This document shows, piece after piece, positions 41,875 through 51,192 of a stretch of 64,000 bases of DNA. Positions within the stretch are counted from its first letter, which is position 1; every line of letters starts with the position of its first letter. The translations under genes and the position numbers were made by a program. Origin of the DNA: Lysinibacillus xylanilyticus (GTDB lineage Bacteria; Bacillota; Bacilli; Bacillales_A; Planococcaceae); NCBI RefSeq assembly GCF_001183605.1, contig NZ_LFXJ01000005.1, forward strand, positions 496,001-560,000, read 5' to 3'. Under the pieces are notes generated by a model. It was not told the DNA's origin and did no database searches. It saw only the letters and a program-made list of their open reading frames with translations.

Positions 41875-43305
41875 ATGTCGGAATCAATAAATAAAAAAGT
41901 ACTGTTAACAGTACTTATTTTAGGGTGTTTTTTATCTACACTAAACCAAACATTGTTAAACGTTGCTTTAAGTAATTTAATGGACGTATTTTCTGTTTCT
42001 GCTACAACCGTTCAGTGGCTATCTACTGGCTTTATGCTAGTAAACGGGGTGCTAGTCCCTATTACAGCATACTTAATGAAACGTTTTTCAACACGCCAAT
42101 TATTTATAAGTTCAATGCTGTTTTTATTATTAGGCTCTATTTTTTGTGCAGTAGCTCCGAACTTCGCGACTTTACTAATAGGTCGTATGATTCAAGCCAT
42201 AGGAGCTGGAATTATTATGCCATTGCTAATGAGTATCGTAATGGTTATTTTCCCTCCTGAAAAAAGAGGAAGTATGATGGGCTTAATTGGGCTAGCTATT
42301 ATTTTCGCTCCAGCAATTGCGCCAACATTAGCAGGTTTCGTTATAGATTATTATTCATGGCGTTGGTTATTTATCGGAATAATCCCATTTGTCGTGATCA
42401 TTATATTTATGGCAATGAAATATTTAATTAATGTTTCAGAGACAGCAAAACCGAAGTTAGATGTATTAAGCGTTATTTTATCAACAATTGGCTTTGGTCT
42501 TATTTTGTATGGTTTTAGTAATGCAGGAAGCCATGGTTGGGATGATAAAGTAGTAATCGCTTCTATACTTGTGGGGATAATGACTACGGCAATATTCTGC
42601 CTACGCCAAATTAAATCTGATGATCCACTTCTTAACTTATCTGTTTTTAACAATAAATTATTTACGTTAACGTCTATCATCAACATTATTGTCACAATGA
42701 TGATGTATGCGGATATGATTTTATTACCAATATATTTGCAAAATGGAAGAGGGTTTACGGCATTAGATGCTGGTTTATTATTATTACCGGGTGCACTTGT
42801 AAATGCCTTTATGTCTCCAGTAACAGGAAAAATGTATGACCGCTTTGGTGCAAAGCCGTTATTTATTATCGGTTTGATTTTTGTTATTCCTTCAATGTGG
42901 GTTGTAACAGATTTAACAGAAACAACAGCCTATAGCTTTTTAATAATACGTACCATTTTTCTACGTATAGGGTTGAGTTTTATTACAATGCCCTTAAACA
43001 CAGCTAGTTTGAATGCCTTACCTAAGACACTTGTCACACATGGTACAGCAGTGAATAATACATTACGCCAAATTGCAGGTGCAATTGGATCTGCAGTCGT
43101 TATTACAATTTTTACAACACAAACGACAAACCATGCGAAAACATTGCTAGTAGAAACACCAAATGCTACGGCTGAAGGTATTCGCACACTTGCTTCCATC
43201 TTAGGCTCAAGTGATGCCTATTATTTCATGACAATCTTAGCTATAATTGCATTTGTTTTAACTCTATTTGTTCCATCTAAAAATAAGTTTAAACAACAAG
43301 CATAA
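41875..43305 (+). CDS. MFS multidrug efflux transporter, DHA2 (14-helix) type
   Basis: 476 residues. Starts with helix 1 VLLTVLILGCFLSTLNQTLLNVAL, QWLSTGFMLVNGVLVPITAYLMKRFSTRQLF (motif A region) and GAGIIMPLLMSIVMVIFPPEKRG with the antiporter motif C-like continuation near 115-145. Around 14 hydrophobic helices are visible. LmrB/EmrB-like proton-driven drug export. Divergent TetR regulator. Ends before a terminator at 43334. Confidence 0.9.
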   Translation: MSESINKKVLLTVLILGCFLSTLNQTLLNVALSNLMDVFSVSATTVQWLSTGFMLVNGVLVPITAYLMKRFSTRQLFISSMLFLLLGSIFCAVAPNFATLLIGRMIQAIGAGIIMPLLMSIVMVIFPPEKRGSMMGLIGLAIIFAPAIAPTLAGFVIDYYSWRWLFIGIIPFVVIIIFMAMKYLINVSETAKPKLDVLSVILSTIGFGLILYGFSNAGSHGWDDKVVIASILVGIMTTAIFCLRQIKSDDPLLNLSVFNNKLFTLTSIINIIVTMMMYADMILLPIYLQNGRGFTALDAGLLLLPGALVNAFMSPVTGKMYDRFGAKPLFIIGLIFVIPSMWVVTDLTETTAYSFLIIRTIFLRIGLSFITMPLNTASLNALPKTLVTHGTAVNNTLRQIAGAIGSAVVITIFTTQTTNHAKTLLVETPNATAEGIRTLASILGSSDAYYFMTILAIIAFVLTLFVPSKNKFKQQA

Positions 43306-43333
43306 TGATTAAGCACTCAAAGAACAACTTTAA

Positions 43334-43377
43334 AGAGCCTTTCTACAATAAAATGTAGGAAGGCTCTAATTTTTTTA
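43334..43377 (+). terminator. Terminator after the MFS gene
   Basis: 14-nt arms AGAGCCTTTCTACA / TGTAGGAAGGCTCT with one G-U, then AATTTTTTT. Confidence 0.85.
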
Positions 43378-43485
43378 ACAAATACAAAGTAATTATAGTT
43401 GTAGAACGGAAATTTGGAAAATAAAAGAATTATAATGCGGTTAATAGTATATTTTTGTATAATTTAGTAAAGGGGAGTGGTTTAT

Positions 43486-43716
43486 ATGAATCAGCAAAAA
43501 ATGCCACCAGCACTATTGCGTTTAATCGTTATTTTTCCCAATGTGCTGAGCTATTTATTACTATTTGGACTAATTATGTTTGTTATCTCAAATTATGACA
43601 CATTAAAAGCAACGGATAACTTAACAGTTTGGCTTATTTTTATTATAGTACTTGCACCAGCCGCTGCCTATACGACATTCAGCATTGTCAAGAAAATTCG
43701 CGCTGGACAAATGTAA
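43486..43716 (+). CDS. Small membrane protein, 76 residues
   Basis: Start at the ATG at 43486, preceded by AAAGGGGAG. Two membrane helices (IVIFPNVLSYLLLFGLIMFVI and LTVWLIFIIVLAPAAAYTTF) with a short loop and a basic C-terminus KKIRAGQM. Family unknown to me. Monocistronic, with its own terminator. Confidence 0.7.
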   Translation: MNQQKMPPALLRLIVIFPNVLSYLLLFGLIMFVISNYDTLKATDNLTVWLIFIIVLAPAAAYTTFSIVKKIRAGQM

Positions 43717-43725
43717 GATAAAACA

Positions 43726-43766
43726 AAAAGTGTATTCATTTCATTAAATAATGGATACACTTTTTA
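43726..43766 (+). terminator. Terminator after the small membrane gene
   Basis: AAAAAGTGTATTCATT and AATGGATACACTTTTT pair with one G-U around an A/T loop; T-run in the right arm. Confidence 0.8.
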
Positions 43767-43962
43767 GATTTAAATAGAACAACAATTGATATGAAGTATA
43801 TGTTGTTAGAAATTACATTCATTTTGTGAAAAGATGCTTTATGAACAAAGCTTGCCTTTATTCACTAGTATTTTCTTTTACTGCAATTGCAATGGAAGTT
43901 GATGTCTCTTTTGTTTAAGGAGTCTCTGTAATATTTTCCAGTCATGTCATTGGGCTTGATCT

Positions 43963-44125
43963 TTAACTTTCCTTATTAATATCGCTAACCTCCATCTCTA
44001 AAGTATCTTCACTTCTAATAGGTAAGTTGTAATCACTAATTATTTTGTGAAGGTGTTTAAGTTCTTCCGTGCGAGAATAAAATATCAAGCATCGTTTTTC
44101 CGTAATTCAAAGTCCTCACTTATAT
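43963..44125 (-). pseudogene. Decayed coding remnant, family unknown
   Basis: A minus-strand frame ending in TAA at 43963-43965 reads about 48 protein-like residues (CLIFYSRTEELKHLHKIISD..., SEDTLEMEVSDINKES). An in-frame TGA lies upstream near 44115-44125, and no start is visible. It looks like the tail of a lost gene. The rest of 43767-44239 shows no supported gene. Confidence 0.35.
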
Positions 44126-44239
44126 GACAACCCCTTAATATTTTAGACTTAGTGATTAGTCATCCAATTAACTTTTGTATTGCTCATTTTTTGATTTTAT
44201 ATTTAAAAAGTAACCATTTCTGACAATATTCAACTTATA

Positions 44240-44614
44240 ATGTCAGTATTTGTTGAACGATTTTTCAAATCATTTGGTAAATTGAAGGTTTTAAAAGACA
44301 TAAACCTCGAGATAAATAAATTAGAAGTAGTTGTTTTAATTGGAGCCAGTGGTTCAGGAAAAAGCACTTTGTTACGTTGTATGAATTTTTTAGAGATATT
44401 AGATGAGGGTACTATAAGCATCAACGATGAGATTATTGATATAGAAAAAACTAATTTAAATAGTGTCAGAGAAAGTATGGGCATGGTATTTCAACACTTC
44501 AATTTATTTCCGCATTTAAGTGTTTTACAAAACATAACTGAAGCGCCAATTCAGGTGAAAAAACAAAGTAGCCTGCCATCAACGTTCGGTTCATATAGTC
44601 CGAGAAAACATTAA
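44240..44614 (+). pseudogene. Truncated polar amino-acid ABC transporter ATPase (GlnQ-like)
   Basis: The first ~107 residues match GlnQ-type ATPases: FFKSFGKLKVLKDINLEI, Walker A GASGSGKSTLLRCMNFLE, the Q-loop region GMVFQHFNLFPHLSVLQNI. The frame then diverges after TEAPIQVKK and stops at 124 residues, so the signature LSGGQ, Walker B and H-loop are missing (normal length about 240). No permease or binding-protein gene is adjacent and there is no clear ribosome site. A dead fragment. Confidence 0.85.
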
Positions 44615-44826
44615 AATTGCGAAAAGTTTCCTCTTTTTTTGTTTGTAAGATCAAGAAGGCTGCATTTTCGAAAAAATTGGCATAATGAAATATCTATCTA
44701 CAACAAATCATACATGATAAGAAAGCTGTATAAGATGAATAAACGAATACAAGACGAATAAAATAATTCCATTTAGAGAAACTAAAAAATAAATACATAA
44801 TAAATTTGAAAAGAGGGGTGTTGTTT

Positions 44827-45447
44827 GTGGATCCAATAAATTGCGATTTTTCACCAATGAAACAAACATTAAAGGAAGAGCTTCTGCAGGTTATTATTTC
44901 ATTACAGCAAAATGTAGAAGCAATGGATACTAATACAAACTGTCTTCTTGGGAATTTTGAAAAAATTAAAGAGAAATTTGTAACGATTGAAATGAAGGCC
45001 GCAACATTTTATTTGAATTGCTATCTTTCCCCATTTACTGAAAAATATCCTGAGCTTTCGCATTGCGTACAAAATATGTCTAAAAGAAGACACGGTGGAC
45101 TAATTGTTATTGAACGGGAGGATACTGTGGCATCTATTATACAGCCTGGTATTCATATTGGAGCGGAAGTAACGCATTCCTTATTAGAATCTATTTTTTT
45201 TCCGGGAAATCCACTGCATGACGGCGCAGTTTTAATAAGCCAAAATTTAATTAAGTCAGCAGCAAATGTACTGCCACTGTCAGATAGATATACGGGGGAA
45301 AAGAAATTAGGCACAAGACATCGAGCAGCATTAGGGTTAAGTGAAGTAAGTGATGCGCTTATCATGGTAGTGTCTGAAGAAACAGGGAGAATTTCATTTG
45401 CTTTTAAAGGAAACTTATATCCAATTACGACGCATGGCATTATATAG
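44827..45447 (+). CDS. cdaS: Sporulation-type diadenylate cyclase CdaS
   Basis: About 206 residues, equal to Bacillus CdaS. The N-terminal ~65 residues form two helices (the autoinhibitory YojJ-type region). The DAC domain has RHGGLIVIER near 105, the NPLHDGAVLI motif with DGA near 150 and GTRHRAALGLSE near 180, all catalytic c-di-AMP synthase motifs. In B. subtilis CdaS acts in the forespore during spore formation and germination. The GTG at 44827 has AGAGGGG at ideal spacing; a TTG at 44806 lies before that site. No obvious vegetative promoter is seen. Confidence 0.9.
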   Translation: MDPINCDFSPMKQTLKEELLQVIISLQQNVEAMDTNTNCLLGNFEKIKEKFVTIEMKAATFYLNCYLSPFTEKYPELSHCVQNMSKRRHGGLIVIEREDTVASIIQPGIHIGAEVTHSLLESIFFPGNPLHDGAVLISQNLIKSAANVLPLSDRYTGEKKLGTRHRAALGLSEVSDALIMVVSEETGRISFAFKGNLYPITTHGII

Positions 45448-45465
45448 TGTGAGTTCTTCACACTG

Positions 45466-45497
45466 AAAAATATCTCGAATTCAAGATATTTTTCTTG
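45466..45497 (+). terminator. Terminator after cdaS
   Basis: AAAAATATCT / AGATATTTTT stem (45466-45475, 45484-45493) followed by CTTGCT. Confidence 0.65.
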
Positions 45498-45550
45498 CTC
45501 ATTTATCATTTGCGTAGTAAAGTGATAAATGAGAGGAGGAGGAGGAAGCT

Positions 45551-45994
45551 ATGCGAAAACACACGCTCGGATCACTGACATGGATTCGGATGATGCGCTT
45601 TACAAATCAAAGTAATCAGCTATCCAATGAGTTTTTAAAGCGCTTTGACTTAACAACTGCACAATTTGATGTTCTTATACAAATAAAGACATATGCACCG
45701 TTAACGCAATCACAGCTAGCGGAGAAAGTGACAGTGACGCAAGGTGGTATGTCTCGGATGCTTGCTCGTCTTGAAAAAGAGGGACTTATTGAACGTAAGC
45801 AAAATTGGAAGACCAAGACAATCTCACTGACAGCTAAAGGGGAGCAGATGATTGATACGGCAACACCATGTCAGTTACAATTTCAGTCTTCATTTTTTGA
45901 AGAAGTATTAACAGAAGAAGAAATGAAAACTTTAAATACACTAATGACAAAATTAGAAAAGCATAGTCGTGAAAAAAAATCACCGCCAGCGTGA
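45551..45994 (+). CDS. MarR-family regulator
   Basis: 147 residues. Winged helix with [33 protein letters not shown] split over residues 55-87 and the wing [21 protein letters not shown] ribosome site. Heads the ring-cleaving dioxygenase, LLM monooxygenase and FMN reductase genes, which are the usual targets of quinone- or phenol-sensing MarR proteins. No cysteine is obvious near the N-terminus, so ligand rather than thiol sensing is more likely. Confidence 0.88.
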   Translation: MRKHTLGSLTWIRMMRFTNQSNQLSNEFLKRFDLTTAQFDVLIQIKTYAPLTQSQLAEKVTVTQGGMSRMLARLEKEGLIERKQNWKTKTISLTAKGEQMIDTATPCQLQFQSSFFEEVLTEEEMKTLNTLMTKLEKHSREKKSPPA

Positions 45995-46004
45995 TTTTTT
46001 TCAC
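45969..46004. terminator. Terminator at the end of the MarR gene
   Basis: GTGAAAAAAAATCAC and GTGATTTTTTTCAC form a stem with loop CGCCAGC. It overlaps the marR stop, so the downstream genes may depend on readthrough or on a promoter within 46005-46030. Confidence 0.75.
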
Positions 46005-46045
46005 TATCACTTGCTTAGTCAATTGAAAACGAGGAGGAAAAATTC

Positions 46046-46987
46046 ATGAACAAATTAAGCGGACATCATCATATATCAATGCTAACAAAAAACGGTAAAC
46101 GTAATAATGATTTTTATACAAAAATTCTCGGCTTACGTCGTGTAAAGAAAACAGTTAACCAAGATTCGCCTTCCATGTATCACTTATTTTATGGAGACTT
46201 AACAGGAGCTGCAGGTACAGAATTAACATTTTTTGAAATGCCCGTAGCAGGACGAACAGTTCGAGGAACAAATGCTATTACACGTATTGGCCTTTTAGTG
46301 CCAAGTTATGACAGTCTGCAATATTGGAAAAGTCGTTTTCAACAGTTAGAGGTTGAACATAGTGAAATAACAACTTATGCAGGTAAAGATGCATTGTTTT
46401 TTGAGGATCATGAAGGGCTACGTATGGTGCTATTAAACAATTATGATCACGAAACACCAGCTCATTGGCAACCATGGGACGGCTCTGATATCCCGGCAGA
46501 ACATCGGATTTTAGGGATGGGTACAGTTGAAATAACAGTTCGTTACTTGCTACGGACTGTAAGCTTATTGAAAGAGCTATTTAACTACACAGTAGTTGCA
46601 GAAAGTGAAAAAGAAGTAGTATTGCAATCCATTTCTGGTGAAGTATTTGGAGAAATCGTTGTACAAGAATTAGAAGGGCCAAGTGAGAAACCTGGTCGTG
46701 GTAGTATTCATCATCTTGCACTACGTGTCGGAACAGTGGAGGAATTACAACAATGGGATGTCAAAATTAAGGAGCAGGGCTTTGATAGTACAGGCATTGT
46801 GGATCGTTATTATTTCCAAAGCCTTTATTTTAGAGACCGTAATGGGATTTTATTTGAAATGGCAACAGATGGCCCAGGGTTTACAGTTGATTCGGCAATA
46901 GAGGATCTTGGAAAAGAACTTGATCTTCCGCCATTTTTAGAAGAAAAACGTGCAGAAATCGAAGCTATTTTAGAGCCACTAGATTAA
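46046..46987 (+). CDS. Ring-cleaving dioxygenase (MhqO/MhqA-like VOC protein)
   Basis: 313 residues made of two vicinal-oxygen-chelate modules: GHHHISMLTKNGKRNNDFY at residue 5 (metal His), and the second module starting near 150 (LGMGTVEITVRYLLRTVSLL). The second set has GSIHHLALRVG near 220 and the terminal metal Glu in ILFEMATDGPGF near 270. Fe(II)-dependent cleavage of hydroquinone-type rings, as in the Bacillus mhq genes. GAGGAGG ribosome site. Followed by the LLM gene after 15 nt. Confidence 0.88.
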   Translation: MNKLSGHHHISMLTKNGKRNNDFYTKILGLRRVKKTVNQDSPSMYHLFYGDLTGAAGTELTFFEMPVAGRTVRGTNAITRIGLLVPSYDSLQYWKSRFQQLEVEHSEITTYAGKDALFFEDHEGLRMVLLNNYDHETPAHWQPWDGSDIPAEHRILGMGTVEITVRYLLRTVSLLKELFNYTVVAESEKEVVLQSISGEVFGEIVVQELEGPSEKPGRGSIHHLALRVGTVEELQQWDVKIKEQGFDSTGIVDRYYFQSLYFRDRNGILFEMATDGPGFTVDSAIEDLGKELDLPPFLEEKRAEIEAILEPLD

Positions 46988-47002
46988 GGAGAGATTGTAA
47001 TC

Positions 47003-48058
47003 ATGGAAAAATATCGCATTGATCAATCGAAAGGCATTGAATTTGGCCTATATTCATTAGGGGATCATATTCCAAATCCATTAACAGGTGAACGTATTTC
47101 GGCTCAGCAACGAATTCAAGAGCTAATTGAAGCAAGCCAGCTAGCAGAACAGGCAGGCATTGATGTATTTGGTGTTGGCGAAAGTCATCAATCGTACTTT
47201 ACGACACAGGCACACACAGTTGTTTTAGGAGCGATTGCACAAGCTACATCAAAAATTAAATTAACAAGCTCCGCGACGGTACTAAGTGTTTCTGATCCAG
47301 TACGCGTATATGAAGATTTTGCGACGATTGATTTAATTTCAGATGGACGTGCGGAAATAGTCGCAGGGCGTGGCTCTCGAGTTGGTGCATATCAATTACT
47401 AGGCGTTGATTTAAAGGACTATGAAGAAATTTTTGAAGAAAAATTAGAGCTGCTGAAAAAAATAAATGACAATGACCTTGTCACTTGGGAAGGACAATTC
47501 CGTACTCCACTTCACAATGCGCAAATTTTACCACAACCTAAAAATGGATCATTGCCAATTTGGCGAGCTGTCGGTGGACCACCTGCTAGTGCCATAAAAG
47601 CGGGTTATATGGGCATTCCAATGATGCTAACGACATTAGGTGGTCCCGCAGCTAACTTTAAGCCATCTGTAGATGCCTACCGAGAAACGGCGGAGCGAAG
47701 TGGCTTTGATCCGAAAGAGCTACCGATTGCTACAACAAGCCTATTCTATGTTGCTGATACGACTCAAGAGGCACTACAAGGGATGTATCCTCATTTAAAT
47801 GGGGGATTCCAAGCAATTCGTGGCGCGGGTTATCCGAAGCAACAATTTGCACAAGCGCCAGATACACGAGACGCCTTAATGGTTGGAAGTAAGGAACAAA
47901 TTATTGAAAAATTACTGTACCAATACGAGCTCTATGGTATGCAGCGATTTATGGCACAAATTGATTTTGGCGGTGTGCCATTTGATAAATTAATGAAAAA
48001 TATTGAGATTATAGGGAACGATATTTTACCTGCAATCAAAAAATATACAGTTAAATAA
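47003..48058 (+). CDS. LLM-class flavin-dependent monooxygenase
   Basis: 351 residues, luciferase-like TIM barrel: GIEFGLYSLGDHIPNP start, GIDVFGVGESH near 50, KIKLTSSATVLSVSDPVRVYEDFAT split around 90-112 and SDGRAEIVAGRGSRVGAY near 115, all family blocks. Uses reduced FMN supplied by a reductase. The FMN reductase immediately downstream is the natural partner. AAGGAG ribosome site. Confidence 0.9.
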   Translation: MEKYRIDQSKGIEFGLYSLGDHIPNPLTGERISAQQRIQELIEASQLAEQAGIDVFGVGESHQSYFTTQAHTVVLGAIAQATSKIKLTSSATVLSVSDPVRVYEDFATIDLISDGRAEIVAGRGSRVGAYQLLGVDLKDYEEIFEEKLELLKKINDNDLVTWEGQFRTPLHNAQILPQPKNGSLPIWRAVGGPPASAIKAGYMGIPMMLTTLGGPAANFKPSVDAYRETAERSGFDPKELPIATTSLFYVADTTQEALQGMYPHLNGGFQAIRGAGYPKQQFAQAPDTRDALMVGSKEQIIEKLLYQYELYGMQRFMAQIDFGGVPFDKLMKNIEIIGNDILPAIKKYTVK

Positions 48059-48070
48059 GGAGTGCTCAGC

Positions 48071-48637
48071 ATGAAAATTGTTGCACTGGCTGGTTCAATT
48101 GTCGGCTCAAAAACTAAAACAGCTATCAATAAAGTGGTTGAAATTTTACAAGATAAATATACAGAGCATGAAGTTACGTTACTAGATCTAGCTGAGTACA
48201 AGATGGAATTTAGTGATGGACGAAATTATTTTGAATATGATGGGGATACAAAATATGTGACCGAAAAAATTATGGCTGCAGATGCGATTGTCATAGGAAC
48301 ACCAACATTTCAAGCTTCGATTCCAGCAACGCTGAAAAATATTTTTGACTTACTACCTGTCAATGCCTTTCGCGATAAAGTAGTGAGTATAGTTGTCACA
48401 GCAGGTACATCGAAACACTATCTAATGATCGAACAACAATTAAAGCCAATTCTAGCTTACATGAAAGCTCACATCGTCCCAACATATGTTTTTATTGAAG
48501 AAAAGGATTTTTTGCGGAAGGAAATTGTGAATGATGATGTTCTGTTTCGCCTTGATCGCTTAGCTGAAGATACAGTGATGGTAGCCGATGCGTTTGCAGA
48601 AATTCGTGCTAAAAAAGATGCGGAATATGATTTTTAG
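48071..48637 (+). CDS. NADPH-dependent FMN reductase (flavodoxin-like)
   Basis: 188 residues from the ATG at 48071, with AAGGAGTG before; a GTG at 48062 is inside that site. Starts KIVALAGSIVGSKTKTAINK, the FMN phosphate loop of the SsuE/YwqN family, then GTPTFQASIPATLKNIFDLLP near 75 and VTAGTSKHYLM near 108. Probably supplies FMNH2 to the LLM enzyme. Ends the operon. Confidence 0.88.
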   Translation: MKIVALAGSIVGSKTKTAINKVVEILQDKYTEHEVTLLDLAEYKMEFSDGRNYFEYDGDTKYVTEKIMAADAIVIGTPTFQASIPATLKNIFDLLPVNAFRDKVVSIVVTAGTSKHYLMIEQQLKPILAYMKAHIVPTYVFIEEKDFLRKEIVNDDVLFRLDRLAEDTVMVADAFAEIRAKKDAEYDF

Positions 48638-48661
48638 AGAATACTAATTTTACTAAAATTT

Positions 48662-48700
48662 AAACGCTGCATAAGAGCGAAATCTTACGCAGCGTTTTTT
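48662..48700. terminator. Bidirectional terminator between the FMN reductase and DUF2332 genes
   Basis: 15-nt arms AAACGCTGCATAAGA / TCTTACGCAGCGTTT with one G-U, followed by TTT; convergent genes on both sides. Confidence 0.85.
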
Positions 48701-48708
48701 CATGCTTT

Positions 48709-49734
48709 TTATTTATTGTTAGACCACCTGAACCATCGAGCATGACCATCAGGGCGTTCCATATTACGTATAGATTCTATCTCTCCTTGATCAATAAAAT
48801 CTTGATGCAGTTGCATATCAAATAAATTGTTATAACAGTGGTAAAGAGGTCGTTCCATGCTGATCTCTTTTAACTGTTCAATTAATTTAAGGCGTAATTC
48901 CATTGGGATTTGATTGGCTACATGCGTATGATAAACAACTAACATCGCATCTTGATTAATATCTCTACTAATATCTTTTATAAGTTTAATGGCATCTCCT
49001 TTTATTAGCTGTAAATCGAGTCCTTTTAAAATAGGGAGTGCTCGATTTAACAAAAGTCTTCGCTCTTCATGCTCTGGCCAAATTAATGCTTGGAGCCATC
49101 GGAGCTCTTCCTCATTATGAATATCAATAGGATTTAAATCGATGCCAACTCGTTTACAAACCACTGGCGCATTTGTAATGGAAGCTGGAAGTGGTTCTCC
49201 TCGATTTTCTGAGGGCAAAACGAAATCGTTATTACAATTGTTTACGTGAAGTTGTTGGTTATAGCAATAATTGTATTGATCCATTCCAAGTTGAAGCCCT
49301 GCACTTGCACCGATCTCTATTAAAGCTAATGGTTTTTGGTGGCGTTCATAAATTTCTGTCATCATCGGATAAAGGTAAGAACAACGCCGAATTTCATTAG
49401 TCTGAACAAGTTTTTCTTGAAATAAAATCTTCAATTCTTCTGAATGAGATAAGACGAATGCTTTAAAAACAGGATACACTTCATTTATTGCATTTGGTGT
49501 TGTCGTTAAAGATGGATAAAAATTAACTAAATCGTCTTTTGATGATGACAGCAAATACTGAACCCCGGCTAATAATAAATTAGGAACAGGTTGTCCTTGA
49601 GGTATAAATGCGGCAACTTTTAGTATTTCATCATCGTCGGCAATCTTATTTGCTAAATGTTCATAGAGTGGACTTGAGTTTTCACATTCATCTTTTGCAA
49701 AAGTACGAAATTGCTTACTTAATTTAGCTAACAT
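48709..49734 (-). CDS. DUF2332 family protein
   Basis: 341 residues, the family length. Recognisable blocks: FRTFAKDECENSSPLYEHLA at the start, ALIEIGASAGLQL near 140 (a SAM-methyltransferase-like nucleotide loop) and GIDLNPIDIHNEEELRWLQALIWPEH split near 195-220. Function not known; the fold resembles a methyltransferase. AAAGGGGAG ribosome site. Divergent from the LysR gene, which may regulate it. Confidence 0.8.
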   Translation of the reverse strand: MLAKLSKQFRTFAKDECENSSPLYEHLANKIADDDEILKVAAFIPQGQPVPNLLLAGVQYLLSSSKDDLVNFYPSLTTTPNAINEVYPVFKAFVLSHSEELKILFQEKLVQTNEIRRCSYLYPMMTEIYERHQKPLALIEIGASAGLQLGMDQYNYCYNQQLHVNNCNNDFVLPSENRGEPLPASITNAPVVCKRVGIDLNPIDIHNEEELRWLQALIWPEHEERRLLLNRALPILKGLDLQLIKGDAIKLIKDISRDINQDAMLVVYHTHVANQIPMELRLKLIEQLKEISMERPLYHCYNNLFDMQLHQDFIDQGEIESIRNMERPDGHARWFRWSNNK

Positions 49735-49860
49735 ACGATTCTCCCCTTTGTGTAAAAGTAATCGATCTACTTTTAAGTTTATTATTATTGGATAATTTAG
49801 TAAATTAAATATAGTTAATGAAGTTGATTAAATACATTAATTGAAGGGGATGAGGAGATA

Positions 49861-50742
49861 TTGGATTACAAATGGGTAAAGTCCTTTGTAGTAGCCGCTA
49901 AATCTTGTAATTTTCGAGTAGCCGCAGAAGAACTACATTTATCGCAGCCGAGTATTACAGTTCATATTCATCAGTTGGAACATTTCTTGAATGTAAAATT
50001 ATTTAAACGTGAAAAGAATCGTGTGCAATTAACAGAGGCAGGGCAACTCTTTCTAATAGAAGCTCAGCAAATCATCCATCAATGGGATAAAAGTATTGAG
50101 CGCTTTAAGTTAGCAACAAAAGGGATTGAAGAAAAGCTTATTATTGCAATGACTCCATTAATGGTGGAAACGATAATGCCTCATGTTATTTATCAGTTTA
50201 TCAATGAAAATCCCTCCATTGAAATATCGATTCTAGTGGAGGATTCAGCAAAAATTGAGGATTTAATAAATAGTGATAAGGCACATATTGGTATTTCTTT
50301 ATTGCCAACACGTTATCGACATTGGCATCAAGAACTTCTTGTGGAGAGCCCTCTAGAATTGGTGATTCCCCTGGATGCTTTCGATGATGAGACCGGAGCA
50401 TATATTGATTATGAGGAATTATTTCAAACCTACACTTTATTTACACACCATCATCCAACTATTTGGGGGGATTTATTACATAAACTTCAGGAAAAGTATG
50501 TAGTTACTAAGCAAGTGTCCGTATCCCAATCCTATGTGGTAAAGCGCTTAATAAAAGACGGATTAGGCATGTCATTTTTGCCACGAATGATTGTGAGAAG
50601 AGAGCGGATGGAAGGGAGGTTTAATATTGTTCCCTTCGATGAAATAGCTTTACCAAGTGTTCCTGTATATCTTTTTTATAAGGATTCAGTAAAGATTCCT
50701 GAAGAGTTATTATGTTTATTTCAGACGAGGGATTATTTATGA
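49861..50742 (+). CDS. LysR-family transcriptional regulator
   Basis: 293 residues from a TTG start with GAGGAG 5 nt upstream. N-terminal winged helix FRVAAEELHLSQPSITVHIHQLE (residues 19-41) and a C-terminal periplasmic-binding-like effector domain. Divergent from DUF2332 with a 126-bp gap, the common LysR-target arrangement. Effector unknown. Confidence 0.9.
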   Translation: MDYKWVKSFVVAAKSCNFRVAAEELHLSQPSITVHIHQLEHFLNVKLFKREKNRVQLTEAGQLFLIEAQQIIHQWDKSIERFKLATKGIEEKLIIAMTPLMVETIMPHVIYQFINENPSIEISILVEDSAKIEDLINSDKAHIGISLLPTRYRHWHQELLVESPLELVIPLDAFDDETGAYIDYEELFQTYTLFTHHHPTIWGDLLHKLQEKYVVTKQVSVSQSYVVKRLIKDGLGMSFLPRMIVRRERMEGRFNIVPFDEIALPSVPVYLFYKDSVKIPEELLCLFQTRDYL

Positions 50743-50841
50743 TAATCGTCAACAATTTCGTAATTATTTATCTAGCTCATATCTTTATTAATGGTTCATA
50801 TCAAAAGTAGGGAAGTCATTTTATAACCTATGCTATGTAAA

Positions 50842-50883
50842 GTTGATTGGAGTGGAGATTGGGCGACTCCTTGGGGATTAGCG
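50842..50883 (+). repeat. Copy of dispersed repeat B
   Basis: GATTGGAGTGGAGATTGGGCGACTCCTTGGGGATTAG, matching the copy at 14776. It directly abuts the 5' end of a histidine-kinase remnant. Confidence 0.7.
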
Positions 50884-51014
50884 ATTTAGAGGACACTGGT
50901 CTAGGGCTAGCTATTGTCAAGCTACTTGCAGAAAAACTAGGTGGAAATGCAACGGCTAAAATAGAAAATGGAATGATTGAGTTTTTAGTGTGCTTAAAAA
51001 AGAATTTGCAATAG
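50883..51014 (+). pseudogene. C-terminal remnant of a sensor histidine kinase
   Basis: About 43 residues, DLEDTGLGLAIVKLLAEKLG and GMIEFLVCLKK, contain the G2 box of the HATPase domain, the last part of a two-component kinase. Everything upstream is missing: the frame begins exactly at dispersed repeat B. No response-regulator gene is nearby. The rest of 50743-51303 contains only this remnant and a hairpin. Confidence 0.7.
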
Positions 51015-51192
51015 TAGTAATCAAGAGGCAAGCTTAGTGCATCTTGGCAATAACAATTGAAATTAAGAAGAAAAACCAATGTTATAACTACCTTAGAAAT
51101 ATAAATCTATAGGTAATTATGGTAAGTATAGTGATGATAGGGGGGATTTCGTAATTTTACTTACACCTAGAACATTATGAGTAAACGATATG

